Shown piece by piece: positions 8,230-16,268 of a stretch of DNA of 64,000 nucleotides. Numbering within the stretch: position 1 is the stretch's first letter; each line of letters opens with the position of its first letter. Under the pieces are notes generated by a model. The model searched no databases, had not been told where the DNA came from, and saw only the letters and a program-made list of their open reading frames with translations. This stretch comes from Treponema sp. (GTDB lineage: Bacteria; Spirochaetota; Spirochaetia; Treponematales; Treponemataceae): NCBI GenBank assembly GCA_017484285.1, contig JAFUTH010000003.1:1-64000 (forward strand). Reading direction: 5' to 3'. The position numbers and the translations under genes are program-made.

Positions 8230-8336
8230 GTTAGGAGTTAGCAATGAGCAGTGAGCAGTTAGATTGCTTCGTCGCAAGCGACTCGCAATAACAAAAAATT
8301 TCAACTTCTCACTCCTACCTGCTAACTGCTAACTTC
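8230..8336. repeat. Composite inverted-repeat element (MITE-like)
   Basis: The convergent thrC/dCMP-deaminase spacer is filled by a three-part element. The left arm at 8230-8262 is GTTAGGAGTTAGCAATGAGC and following bases. The right arm at 8303-8336 is the same kind of sequence inverted (CTAACTGCTAACTTC). Between them, 8263-8289 folds as a nested hairpin: ATTGC-ttc-GTCGC-aa-GCGAC-tc-GCAAT. It may also serve as a bidirectional terminator, although no strong U-tract is seen. I see no transposase. Confidence 0.7.
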
Positions 8337-8339
8337 ACA

Positions 8340-8849
8340 CTACATATTCGTGTATTTTTGCACTTCGTCTTCCAAATGCTCTATCTTTATGCCGACTTCC
8401 TTAAACATTTCGAGGCTGTCGGCTTCGTCGTGGTAGTGCTTTTCGCAGACGACGCGCTTGATTCCGCAGTTGATGATGAGCATGGCGCAAGTGCGGCACG
8501 GAGTCATTTTGCAGTAGACGGTGGCTCCGTCAATCGTGATTCCGCGCTTTGCCGCCTGGCAGATGGCGTTCTGCTCGGCGTGGACGGTGCGCACACAATG
8601 CTGGCTGATTGAGCCGTCTGAGTGGAGCATTTTCTTCATCAAATGCCCGACTTCATCACAGTGCGGCAATCCCGCGGGGCTTCCGACATAGCCCGTCACC
8701 AAAATTTGATTATCGCGGGCAATCACGCAGCCGCTTCTTCCGCGGTCACAGGTGGCGCGCTTTGCGACAGTGCGGGCGACTTCCATAAAATATTCGTCCC
8801 ACGTGGGGCGAATGTATTTTTCTTCAGTGGTATTTTTATTTTCTGACAT
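8340..8849 (-). CDS. Deoxycytidylate (dCMP) deaminase
   Basis: Zinc-dependent deaminase of the ComEB/dCMP deaminase family, converting dCMP to dUMP for thymidylate synthesis. The active-site motif HAEQNA gives His90 and Glu92, and PCRTC gives the zinc ligands Cys118 and Cys121. The N-terminal WDEYFMEVA and RSGCVIA blocks are typical. The length of 169 residues is normal. It is convergent with thrC and divergent from the downstream binding-protein gene, so its promoter region abuts the 22-bp array. No competence genes are adjacent. Confidence 0.9.
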   Translation of the reverse strand: MSENKNTTEEKYIRPTWDEYFMEVARTVAKRATCDRGRSGCVIARDNQILVTGYVGSPAGLPHCDEVGHLMKKMLHSDGSISQHCVRTVHAEQNAICQAAKRGITIDGATVYCKMTPCRTCAMLIINCGIKRVVCEKHYHDEADSLEMFKEVGIKIEHLEDEVQKYTNM

Positions 8850-8886
8850 ATAAAAAATATATCATAAAGTATATATACGTGTCTTC

Positions 8887-9076
8887 ACACCCGTACAAAA
8901 ATACTTTCCCGAGCGTACAAGAACAGTCTTCCGACCGTACAAGAACAGTTTCCTAAGCGTACAAGAACACGTTCCCGACCGTACAAGAACACGTTCCCGA
9001 CCGTGCAAGAACACGTTCCCGACCGTACAAGAACACGTTCCCGACCGTACAAGAACACGTTCCCGACCGTGCAATT
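8887..9076. repeat. Nine-copy 22-bp tandem array
   Basis: GTACAA or GTGCAA recurs at exact 22-base spacing, starting at 8893, 8915, 8937, 8959, 8981, 9003, 9025, 9047 and 9069. The core unit is GTACAAGAACACGTTC followed by CCGACC. Units at the left end (8893-8959) are diverged; the last five are nearly identical, differing by A/G at one site. Each good copy holds an imperfect dyad GAAC-AC-GTTC. The array lies in the 312-base intergenic region between two divergent genes. It leaves room for the downstream promoter, and no separate gene lies within that region. Confidence 0.95.
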
Positions 9077-9102
9077 TTCTTTTTTTTACCTTAAAAAAGA
9101 AT

Positions 9103-9131
9103 TTGAAAAAAATCATTCATTATATTAGACT
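9103..9131 (+). promoter_or_regulatory. Candidate promoter for the 9162 binding-protein gene
   Basis: TTGAAA at 9103-9108 and TAGACT at 9126-9131 with a 17-base spacer, followed by an AAAAGGAG ribosome-binding site before the ATG at 9162. The -10 is only a partial match. It lies about 30 bases to the right of the 22-bp array. Confidence 0.45.
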
Positions 9132-9161
9132 ATTTTTATTATTTTAAAAGGAGCATATGCA

Positions 9162-9953
9162 ATGAAGTTTTTTCACTCATCAGTAAAATCATTCATCATG
9201 GCAGCTCTTATGCTCGCCACTGTCGGAACGGTAAGCGCAAAGCAAACCGGTTTGGATCAAATCAAACGCGCGGGAACGCTCACCGTTGGCGTAAAGGACG
9301 ACGTACCGGGATTCGGCTACCTCAATCCGCAGACGAAGGAATACGAAGGTCTTGAAATCGACATTGCAAAAGCAATCGCCAAAAAGATTTTCGGCTCTGA
9401 GTCAAAGGTCACATTCGTTCCGGTCAATGCAAAAAACAGAGGACCGTTCTTGAATCAAGACCGCGTTGACCTCGTTATCGCAACATTCACCGTCACTGAA
9501 GAACGCAAGCAGAATTACGATTTCAGCGATATTTACTACACTGACTCGGTTGGACTCATGGTCAAAAAATCATCTGGTATCACCTCATTCCGAAACCTTG
9601 AGAACAAAAAAATCGGTGTCACACAGGGCTCAATGACAACAACGACAATCAAAAATGCCGCCATCAAAGAAGGCGTTTTCGTAAACTGCGTCAATTATCC
9701 GTCAAACCAGACGCTCAAAGACGCGCTCGACCACAACGAAATCGATGCATTCTGCATTGACGCATCAATCTTGCACGGCTACGTTGATGACTCAGTTACC
9801 ATCTTGCCTGAGCACTACGATGAAATGATGTACGCAGTTGCCATTAAAAAAGACAATACAACCGTCACAAAGGTCGTAAACGAAGTCATCCGTGACTTGG
9901 TAAAATCGGGCGAACTCGACAAAATCCTCGCAAAATACGGACTCAAGTTTTAG
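9162..9953 (+). CDS. Periplasmic amino-acid-binding protein (family 3 solute-binding)
   Basis: Solute-binding component of a polar amino acid ABC importer. An N-terminal signal peptide of ~26 residues ends GTVSA; there is no lipobox Cys. The mature protein starts with the family opening LDQIKRAGTLTVGVKDDVPG. YEGLEIDIAKAIAKKI follows at ~63-78 and RVDLVIATFTVTEERKQ near residue 105. At 263 residues it is full length. No permease or ATPase gene is adjacent, so it works with a transporter encoded elsewhere. It ends two bases before the 3' end of mfd on the other strand. Confidence 0.9.
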   Translation: MKFFHSSVKSFIMAALMLATVGTVSAKQTGLDQIKRAGTLTVGVKDDVPGFGYLNPQTKEYEGLEIDIAKAIAKKIFGSESKVTFVPVNAKNRGPFLNQDRVDLVIATFTVTEERKQNYDFSDIYYTDSVGLMVKKSSGITSFRNLENKKIGVTQGSMTTTTIKNAAIKEGVFVNCVNYPSNQTLKDALDHNEIDAFCIDASILHGYVDDSVTILPEHYDEMMYAVAIKKDNTTVTKVVNEVIRDLVKSGELDKILAKYGLKF

Positions 9954-9955
9954 TC

Positions 9956-12900
9956 TTACACGAGCGATTCCAGTTTTTCGCGGATAAACTCACTTTTCTC
10001 TCTCAGCCCTACTTTCCCGGCTGAGAGCAAAATCATGTTCGGCTTGGCGGGGTCTAGGCGAACTCGCCCTGCGCTTTCTTTAATCAGCTTTAACACGCGG
10101 TCAATTTTTATATCGCTCACTTTACTGAATTCAATCTGAATCACGCCCTGCTTTTCTTTGAGAGAAGAAATAAAGAGTTTTTTGGCAATCACGCGCACTT
10201 CGGCAAGGCTCAAAAGGCTGTACACTTCGTCTGGAATCGGGCCGAATCGGTCTTCAAGCTCCAAGTACATGCTTTCAAGCTCGTCCTTACTCTGCACGCC
10301 CGCGATTTTTTTGTAGACTTCCATTTTTGTCTGCAAATTCGGAATGTATGAGTCGGGGATAAAGCCTGAATATTCAAGCTCCATGAGCACTTCGTTCTGC
10401 GCCTCGTAATTTTCTGAGTTCATGAGCCGTTCGACAGCTTCGTTCAAGAGCTTCACATACAAATCAAAGCCCACGGAATAGACTTCGCCGCTCTGGTCTT
10501 TTCCGAGCAAATTTCCCGCGCCTCGTATTTCCATGTCTTTCATCGCGATTTTAAAGCCTGACCCAAGTTCAGTGAAGTCGGAAATGACTTGCAATCGCTT
10601 CATCGCGACTTCGGAAAGCACTTTATTTTCTGGGTACAAAAGGTAGGCGTAGGCTTTTCGGTCACTGCGACCAACGCGCCCGCGGAGCTGGTAGAGCTGG
10701 CTCACGCCGTACATGTCCGCGCGGTCAATGATAATCGTGTTCACATTCGGAATGTCGATGCCGTTCTCAATAATCGTGGTGGCAATGAGAATGTGGAAGC
10801 CGCCCATCTTAAAGCGACGGAAAATGTCGTCAAGTTCTTCCGCGCTCATCTGACCGTGCGCGACATCAATCATCATTTCGGGAACAATCTGCTGCAACTT
10901 TCGGCGGATTTCATCAAGGCTTTCCACGCGGTTGTGCAGATAGAAGACCTGCCCGCCCCGCTCCACTTCCTGCCGAATCGCCTTTGCCACGCGCTCTTCG
11001 GTGTAGGCATCGACAATCGTTTCAATCGGCTTTCGCGTTTGCGGAGGAGTCGTGAGAAGCGACATATCGCGGATTTTCAAAAGGCTCATGTGGAGCGTGC
11101 GCGGAATCGGGGTCGCGCTCATGGCAAGGCAGTCGATGTTCGCCTTCATCGTCTTAAGTTTTTCCTTGTCCTTCACGCCGAACCGCTGTTCCTCATCGAT
11201 AATCATCAAGCCCAAGTCCTTGAAAATCACATCTTTCTGAATGATTCGGTGCGTGCCGACGAGAATATCAACTTCACCAGTGGCAAGCTGTGCAATAATC
11301 TTTTTCTGCTCGGAAGGCGAAATGAACCGTGAAAGTTGGGCAATCTTAATCGGGAAATTGGCGAATCGCTCCACGCACGTTTCATAGTGCTGCTCGGCGA
11401 GAATCGTCGTGGGGGCTAAGAACGCAACCTGCTTTCCGCCCATAACGGCTTTGAACGCAGCGCGCATGGCAATCTCGGTCTTTCCGTAGCCCACATCGCC
11501 GCAGACAAGACGGTCCATCGGCACGGGCTTTTCCATATCCGCCTTGATTTCTTTTGAGACGGTGAACTGGTCGGGCGTGTCCTCGTAAGGGAATGCGGCT
11601 TCAAAGGCAGTCTGCCACTCACCGTCTTTTGGGAACGGGAAGCCTCGGCTCGCTTTTCGGCGGCTGTAGAGCGAAATCAGTTTTTCCGCCAAGTCCTCGA
11701 CGGCTTTTTTGACCTTGTTTTTGCGGTTTTCCCACGATTTTGAGCCGATTCGGTCTAGGTGCGGGTTTTCGCCCTCGCTTCCGATGTACCGCTGAACCAA
11801 ATTCACCTGCTCAATCGGCACGAACGCAAATTCTTCGTCGGCATATTCGAGTTTGATATAGTCGCGCTCGTTTCCCATCGCCTTTACGCGCTGAATTCCT
11901 CGGAAAATGCCGATGCCGTAGTTCACATGCACGACAAAATCACCCTCGTTCAGTTCGACGAAAGTGTCAATCGCCTGTGATTTTGCGTGATGGAGCGACT
12001 TCGGAACATGCTTTCGCCGCCCGAAAATCTCATTTTCCTGAATGACGAGCGTTTTAGTCTCGGAGATGCCGAATCCCGCCGTAATCGCTTTTGGAAACAC
12101 GGTGAGCGGATAGTACGGAACGCCTTTCTTTGCGTTTTTGGTAAGGCGGTCTAAATACTCGCCCTCAGCAGGCTTATCGATAAAGTTTTTGAGGATTTCT
12201 TTGATACGGAGCGACTGGTTTTCGTTGTCGGCAAACACGAAGATTTTCCAGCCCTCGCTCTGCGCGTCTTCAAGCTGCTCTTTTAAATAATTGATGTTGC
12301 CGAAAAAACTTCGCGGCGGCTCGCACTCAATCTTAAAGAAATTCACATCATCGTTCGCGTTTTCTTCTTCGTCGGTCTCGGTGTGGAGCGTGCGGAACGA
12401 AATACGTTTTTCGGCGATTTTGGAGACCGTCTCAAACGGAAGGAGCATTTCACTTGGCGGAAGGACAGGCAGTTTTTGGCGGGCAACGCGGTACATTCCC
12501 GCATACTCGCGGTCAAAATTCTCCTGCATGTTGTTCAAGCGGTCGTAATCGTAGAAGAACACGGTCGTGTCGCGTGAAAAATAGTCGAAGAGCGTGAACT
12601 TTTTTTCCCAAATCGCGCCGTAAAACAGTTCCTCGCCCTCAGACTCATGCGACTGCCGCAACTCGTCAAGCAGTTTTTTCTTCGCCCTCTCGGCTTCCTC
12701 GGTAAGGGAAAGATATATTGTGTCATCAGAAGAATTTCTCACGGAGCGCACAGAGTTCACAGAGGAATTTATCAAATCCGCGTCATCTGCGTTATCCGCG
12801 TCCAATTTCTTTCCAAATTTCTCAAAAAGTTGCTCCAGTCGCCCCACAAGTTCATCGTTCCAAATCACTTCCTTCATCGGGTAAATCAAGAGGCTTTCGC

Positions 12901-13690
12901 GGAGTTCTAGCGTGGACTGGCTTTCGGCGTTGAATGACTTAATCGAGGCAACTTCGTCAAAATCAAAGAGAATGCGGCTCGGATTTTCTTCGCCCGGCGT
13001 GAACACATCAAGCACTTCGCCACGGAGCGTGAATTCGCCCGCAACACCGACCTTCGGAACGCGGATATAGCCCAAAGATGAAAGTTTTTCCGCCAAATCT
13101 GCAGGGTCAATCTGAGTGCCCTTTCCGAGCGAAAACACGAGCGAACGGATATAATCGGGAGACGGAAGCGGCGTCTGGAGCGAGCGTTGGTTTACGATAA
13201 ACACGCGAGGCTTTGTGCTAGCCGATAAGTTCCGCGCCTGATAGCAAAGCCGCGCCAAAACGCCACTGCGCTGCCCGAACACCGCGCTTCCAACCGCACT
13301 CGCACGGTAGGGAACTAAGCCCCACCACGGAAGCACATAAAGCTCAACCGAATCAGAAAAAGCGGTCTCAAAATCCTGCCGAATGTCAAGCGCGTCCTTG
13401 TCCGTGGGCGCGACAATCACAAAATCAAGGGCAGAAGCCGAAAGCGAAGAAACGCCGTCCTTCTGCTGATTCTGCGCATACCGTCCCGTCGCATTGTACT
13501 GGAGCGATGAAAGAATGTGAGCGCGCACCGAGTCGATGTAATGCGCCGTAAGAAAAGATGCCGATGTAAGCGAAACGCCCTCAATTTCAGCGGGAAAATA
13601 CTCGCCCGAAGCGAGCGTTTTTATATCAGAGAGAAAATCGCGCCAACCTGAGGTGACAGAAACGATATAATTTGTTAATAATGATTTCAT
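9956..13690 (-). CDS. mfd: Transcription-repair coupling factor Mfd
   Basis: Superfamily 2 DNA translocase that removes RNA polymerase stalled at lesions and recruits UvrA. It has 1244 residues, slightly longer than the usual ~1150. The order is a UvrB-like N-terminal module, an RNA polymerase-interacting domain around VVHVNYGIGIFRGIQRV, a RecG-like motor with GDVGYGKTE (Walker A) and DEEQRFG (Walker B), then QLRGRVGRS in motif VI and a C-terminal TRCF domain. Residues ~297-320 are translated from an inserted dispersed repeat, at the junction of the UvrB-like module and the next domain. It is convergent with the binding-protein gene and divergent from the 13742 operon. Confidence 0.96.
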   Translation of the reverse strand: MKSLLTNYIVSVTSGWRDFLSDIKTLASGEYFPAEIEGVSLTSASFLTAHYIDSVRAHILSSLQYNATGRYAQNQQKDGVSSLSASALDFVIVAPTDKDALDIRQDFETAFSDSVELYVLPWWGLVPYRASAVGSAVFGQRSGVLARLCYQARNLSASTKPRVFIVNQRSLQTPLPSPDYIRSLVFSLGKGTQIDPADLAEKLSSLGYIRVPKVGVAGEFTLRGEVLDVFTPGEENPSRILFDFDEVASIKSFNAESQSTLELRESLLIYPMKEVIWNDELVGRLEQLFEKFGKKLDADNADDADLINSSVNSVRSVRNSSDDTIYLSLTEEAERAKKKLLDELRQSHESEGEELFYGAIWEKKFTLFDYFSRDTTVFFYDYDRLNNMQENFDREYAGMYRVARQKLPVLPPSEMLLPFETVSKIAEKRISFRTLHTETDEEENANDDVNFFKIECEPPRSFFGNINYLKEQLEDAQSEGWKIFVFADNENQSLRIKEILKNFIDKPAEGEYLDRLTKNAKKGVPYYPLTVFPKAITAGFGISETKTLVIQENEIFGRRKHVPKSLHHAKSQAIDTFVELNEGDFVVHVNYGIGIFRGIQRVKAMGNERDYIKLEYADEEFAFVPIEQVNLVQRYIGSEGENPHLDRIGSKSWENRKNKVKKAVEDLAEKLISLYSRRKASRGFPFPKDGEWQTAFEAAFPYEDTPDQFTVSKEIKADMEKPVPMDRLVCGDVGYGKTEIAMRAAFKAVMGGKQVAFLAPTTILAEQHYETCVERFANFPIKIAQLSRFISPSEQKKIIAQLATGEVDILVGTHRIIQKDVIFKDLGLMIIDEEQRFGVKDKEKLKTMKANIDCLAMSATPIPRTLHMSLLKIRDMSLLTTPPQTRKPIETIVDAYTEERVAKAIRQEVERGGQVFYLHNRVESLDEIRRKLQQIVPEMMIDVAHGQMSAEELDDIFRRFKMGGFHILIATTIIENGIDIPNVNTIIIDRADMYGVSQLYQLRGRVGRSDRKAYAYLLYPENKVLSEVAMKRLQVISDFTELGSGFKIAMKDMEIRGAGNLLGKDQSGEVYSVGFDLYVKLLNEAVERLMNSENYEAQNEVLMELEYSGFIPDSYIPNLQTKMEVYKKIAGVQSKDELESMYLELEDRFGPIPDEVYSLLSLAEVRVIAKKLFISSLKEKQGVIQIEFSKVSDIKIDRVLKLIKESAGRVRLDPAKPNMILLSAGKVGLREKSEFIREKLESLV
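12732..12802. repeat. Dispersed repeat inserted in-frame within mfd
   Basis: Read on the minus strand, this 71-base tract starts with three GCGGAT/GCAGAT blocks and continues with AATTCCTCTGTGAACTCTG and CGCTCCGTGAG. The second half matches the CACAGAG repeat found in the yicC-cmk spacer (810-846). It preserves the mfd reading frame and is translated as an Asp/Asn/Ser-rich stretch (DADNADDADLINSSVNSVRS) at about residues 297-320. Confidence 0.85.
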
Positions 13691-13706
13691 GAAAACATTC
13701 CGATAA
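13679..13706 (+). promoter_or_regulatory. Candidate sigma-28 (FliA) promoter for the 13742 operon
   Basis: TAATGATT at 13679-13686 and TCCGATAA at 13699-13706, with a 12-base spacer. The -10 matches the GCCGATAA consensus at seven of eight positions; the -35 matches TAAAGTTT at six of eight. The spacer is one base longer than usual. The TTG start lies 36 bases downstream. The -35 part overlaps the first codons of mfd on the other strand. Confidence 0.5.
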
Positions 13707-13741
13707 TAAATGTGAATATCTCTAAAAATGAGGAGCCTTCG

Positions 13742-14725
13742 TTGAAACGTACTCTTTTCGCTATTATAACAGTTTTCTCACTCTTTGCACAGTTTGCATT
13801 CTCACAAAATACAAATACTGCGCTTCAGGCGGACTATTCGAAAGCGTCCGTCTCAATCAAATTCTACGACCGCACGATGTACTACCCGGGAAATAAAGAG
13901 GACAATCCGATTTATGTCGACGTCGCGATTACAAACAAAGGCACGGACACGCTCCGATTCAAACTCGCCGATGACCGCATGTTCTCACTCGACTTCTATG
14001 CCTACACGATAAAGAACACAACATTGCCGAATACAAAAGATGTAATCATCAAGCGCTCAACAAACCAGACCGTCTATTTCCGAGAGCTTGCGATTGAGCC
14101 AGGAGAGACCTATTCTTTCGTGGAAAATGTGAAGGACTACATTCAGATTGATGAGCCGTCAATTTATTACCTCGAGATGCGCTTTTACCCCGAATTGTAC
14201 AAATCTCGAACGATTGAAATCGCCTCAAACCGCCTGAGTCTCGACATCCGTCCCGCTCCTTCGGCATCGGCATCAAGCATTCTTCCTATCGAGAACAAAA
14301 CGACATCACTTTTGAAGCCAGAAGCAATCTCTCCCGACAAAGTGGTCGAGCAGACGATTACCGCGCGACAAAAATCACTGTGGGATCAGTATTTTCTCTA
14401 CATGGACATCGAGCAGATGATGGTGCGAAACAGCGAAGTCAACCGCAAATACAAAAATGCAAGCGCAGACGAACGAAATCGCATGCTTCAGGCATATAAA
14501 GGCGATCTTATGCAGAATAAAATCGATTACGACATTGTGAGCATTCCAGAGCGTTTTTCAATCGAAAACACGTCGTATTCACAGACCGACGGTACAGTTT
14601 CGGTCATTGAATGGTTCAAATATCCGAATTTCAGCGAGAAAAAGCGCTACATCTATAAAGTACGACAGCGCGATGGCATCTGGCAGATTTATGACTACTC
14701 AGTCACGAACTTAGGAACAGAGTAG
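13742..14725 (+). CDS. Exported protein of unknown function
   Basis: I do not recognise this protein with confidence. The start is placed at TTG 13742, with AGGAG seven bases upstream. It gives MKRTLFAIITVFSLFAQ, a signal peptide ending about FAFSQ, so the product is periplasmic or surface-exposed; an upstream GTG at 13712 lacks these merits. Residues ~25-165 are beta-rich, with YVDVAITNKGTDTLRFKLAD and VYFRELAIEPGETYSF. This resembles BsuPI-like or other Ig-like exported domains, a weak suggestion. The C-terminal half has a charged helix (YKNASADERNRMLQAYKG) and beta-strands ending with VIEWFKYPNFSEKKRY. It heads an operon with the pseudo-receiver and zinc-ribbon genes and follows a sigma-28-like promoter. 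Confidence 0.75.
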   Translation: MKRTLFAIITVFSLFAQFAFSQNTNTALQADYSKASVSIKFYDRTMYYPGNKEDNPIYVDVAITNKGTDTLRFKLADDRMFSLDFYAYTIKNTTLPNTKDVIIKRSTNQTVYFRELAIEPGETYSFVENVKDYIQIDEPSIYYLEMRFYPELYKSRTIEIASNRLSLDIRPAPSASASSILPIENKTTSLLKPEAISPDKVVEQTITARQKSLWDQYFLYMDIEQMMVRNSEVNRKYKNASADERNRMLQAYKGDLMQNKIDYDIVSIPERFSIENTSYSQTDGTVSVIEWFKYPNFSEKKRYIYKVRQRDGIWQIYDYSVTNLGTE

Positions 14726-14730
14726 CAAAA

Positions 14731-14764
14731 CGGAAAATTGAAAACTGAAAGTTGAAAGGTGGAG
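14731..14764. repeat. Dispersed AAAATTGAAA repeat containing a ribosome-binding site
   Basis: CGGAAAATTGAAAACTGAAA and the following GTTGAAAGGTGGAG resemble the repeat upstream of thrC at 6737-6765. The final AGGTGGAG is the only plausible Shine-Dalgarno for the gene starting at 14773, so the repeat appears to supply that gene's translation signal. Confidence 0.55.
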
Positions 14765-14772
14765 ATTAAACT

Positions 14773-15804
14773 ATGAAAGCTCTGCTCGTGGCAGATGACG
14801 AAAAGGCTATCAACAACATTTCGGAAGTTCTCAAGGCAGCTGGCTACGACCCGATTGTCTATAAGTGGCTTTTAAAGGCACTCGACAACATCGAAGAAGT
14901 CGCCCCGCACCTTATCATCGTGAGCACCGCAGATTATCCCCGCCACTGGAAAACGCTTGCGCAATACGCATCAACTGGATTCGGCGACTACGCGCCAGAA
15001 CTCATTCTGTACACAGACGAAAACTTCAGCGAAGAAGAGAAAAAAAAAGCAGAAGCGCTCCATGTCAGAGGCTATTTCAACTCAGTCGGCGTAGAAGGCT
15101 TGGACCAACTGCGTGAAATTCTCACAAAAACCGATGACATTTACTCTGGGTCGCTTGCCGATGAGGAGCAAAATCGTATCGGTATCACCACTGAGGACGA
15201 AAAAGCGGCGGAAAAATTACAGGAACTTGCAGATGATGAACGCGCTGCTGACAAACTCGAACGAATTTCAGGCAACGAAGAAATCGAAATACCGACCGTT
15301 GCCGACATTCTGAGCGAGCCGTATGATGCAGAAACGGCGACCGCGCTCCCCGGCGAGGAAGGGCTAAAAAAATTGCTCGAAGAAGTTTCTGAAAAAACAG
15401 ACTTTGAAGATTCAGAAAATGATGATACAATATCAGTAGATTCAACAGGAGAAAACACTATGGCTGACGAACAGAGCATCGACGAAAAACTGGCGGCTAT
15501 CATGAATGCAAATAAAGCTGACGCAAAAGAAAAAGCAGAAGCACTCAATCTTGACACTGGCTCAAATTCCGTTTCGTTTGTGTTCACGAATCCGATTACG
15601 CTTGCAATGGTCTCAGGCGTCGCACGCAATTACAACGGGCTTGTCCTTGAATTCACCCCTGATATTCCGTCTTTTATCCTCAATCTCTCTCCTGGAACAA
15701 AAATCGATATTGCCTCAATAAAAACAAACGACAAAATCGAAAATGTGTTCGCAGAAGTCATGTCAAACGATACCAAAAAGCTCGCGCTGGCAATTAAGAA
15801 ATAA
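14773..15804 (+). CDS. Pseudo-receiver protein with C-terminal PilZ-like domain
   Basis: A 343-residue cytoplasmic protein in three parts. Residues ~1-120 have a response-regulator receiver pattern (MKALLVADDEKAINNISEVL), but the strand that should carry the phospho-accepting Asp reads HLIIVSTADYP, with Ser in its place. Residues ~122-235 are an acidic linker rich in Glu, Asp and Ala. Residues ~250-343 are a beta-rich domain (VARNYNGLVLEFTPDI and LSPGTKIDIASIKTN) that resembles a PilZ domain; I do not see a clear RxxxR c-di-GMP-binding motif. It lies between an exported protein and a zinc-ribbon gene, sharing the base of a TAATG junction with the latter. A structural or regulatory adaptor role is inferred. 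Confidence 0.7.
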   Translation: MKALLVADDEKAINNISEVLKAAGYDPIVYKWLLKALDNIEEVAPHLIIVSTADYPRHWKTLAQYASTGFGDYAPELILYTDENFSEEEKKKAEALHVRGYFNSVGVEGLDQLREILTKTDDIYSGSLADEEQNRIGITTEDEKAAEKLQELADDERAADKLERISGNEEIEIPTVADILSEPYDAETATALPGEEGLKKLLEEVSEKTDFEDSENDDTISVDSTGENTMADEQSIDEKLAAIMNANKADAKEKAEALNLDTGSNSVSFVFTNPITLAMVSGVARNYNGLVLEFTPDIPSFILNLSPGTKIDIASIKTNDKIENVFAEVMSNDTKKLALAIKK

Positions 15805-16202
15805 TGAAACAGCAACAGTCGGCTAAGTTTTTTTGTGAAAACTGCGGTGCAGAAGTTCCTCAAGATGCGCGCGTATGCAGGCACTGCGGGAAATTTTTTT
15901 CCTCAGTAAAATGCCCTGTCTGCGGCGAAACGGGAACTCCGGGCAAGTTTACAAATGGCTGCCCAAAATGCGGCTATGCGGTCGGAAAAGGCAAAAAAAT
16001 AAGCCCCCCCTCTCAAAAAGAACAAAAAGCATCTCGAAAATCAAAACGAGCCCTGCTCTCAGCCATTGATGCACGCAATCCAGCAGTCACAAAACGATTT
16101 CGCACCGCTGACGGTACATTACCGGCGTGGTCTTTTTTTGCCATTTTCGCAATTTTGCTTGGCTTTGTGTTTTGCGCCGTAAAATACCTCGGAATTGTGT
16201 AA
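15804..16202 (+). CDS. Double zinc-ribbon membrane protein
   Basis: A 132-residue protein with four CxxC knuckles in the first ~60 residues: CENC, CRHC, CPVC and CPKC. They form two zinc ribbons. A basic Lys/Ser-rich linker (QKEQKASRKSKRA) follows. One C-terminal transmembrane helix (FFAIFAILLGFVFCAVKYLG) anchors it, with the ribbons predicted to face the cytoplasm. The start codon overlaps the previous stop as TAATG, indicating coupling to the pseudo-receiver gene. It ends 66 bases before the tRNA-Leu gene. No specific function is assigned; such proteins often act as adaptors. Confidence 0.75.
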   Translation: MKQQQSAKFFCENCGAEVPQDARVCRHCGKFFSSVKCPVCGETGTPGKFTNGCPKCGYAVGKGKKISPPSQKEQKASRKSKRALLSAIDARNPAVTKRFRTADGTLPAWSFFAIFAILLGFVFCAVKYLGIV

Positions 16203-16268
16203 AAACGAACGACGGCAAATTGACACTCAGAGCCGTTTTCACTAAGATATAGAAACATTTTTTTGCTC

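Noticed and set aside
8887..9076. CRISPR-like array
   Set aside because: Units are contiguous at 22 bases with no unique spacers, and no cas gene is nearby.
8862..9116. Open frame of 84 codons with a repeating peptide on the minus strand across the 22-bp array
   Set aside because: Three 22-bp units make 66 bases, so any frame without a stop in three units stays open. There is no ribosome-binding site, and the frame reflects the tandem DNA repeat rather than a protein.
10589..11332. 247-codon open frame antisense to mfd
   Set aside because: Shadow of the conserved Mfd motor domain; composition is typical of antisense reading and no start signal is present.
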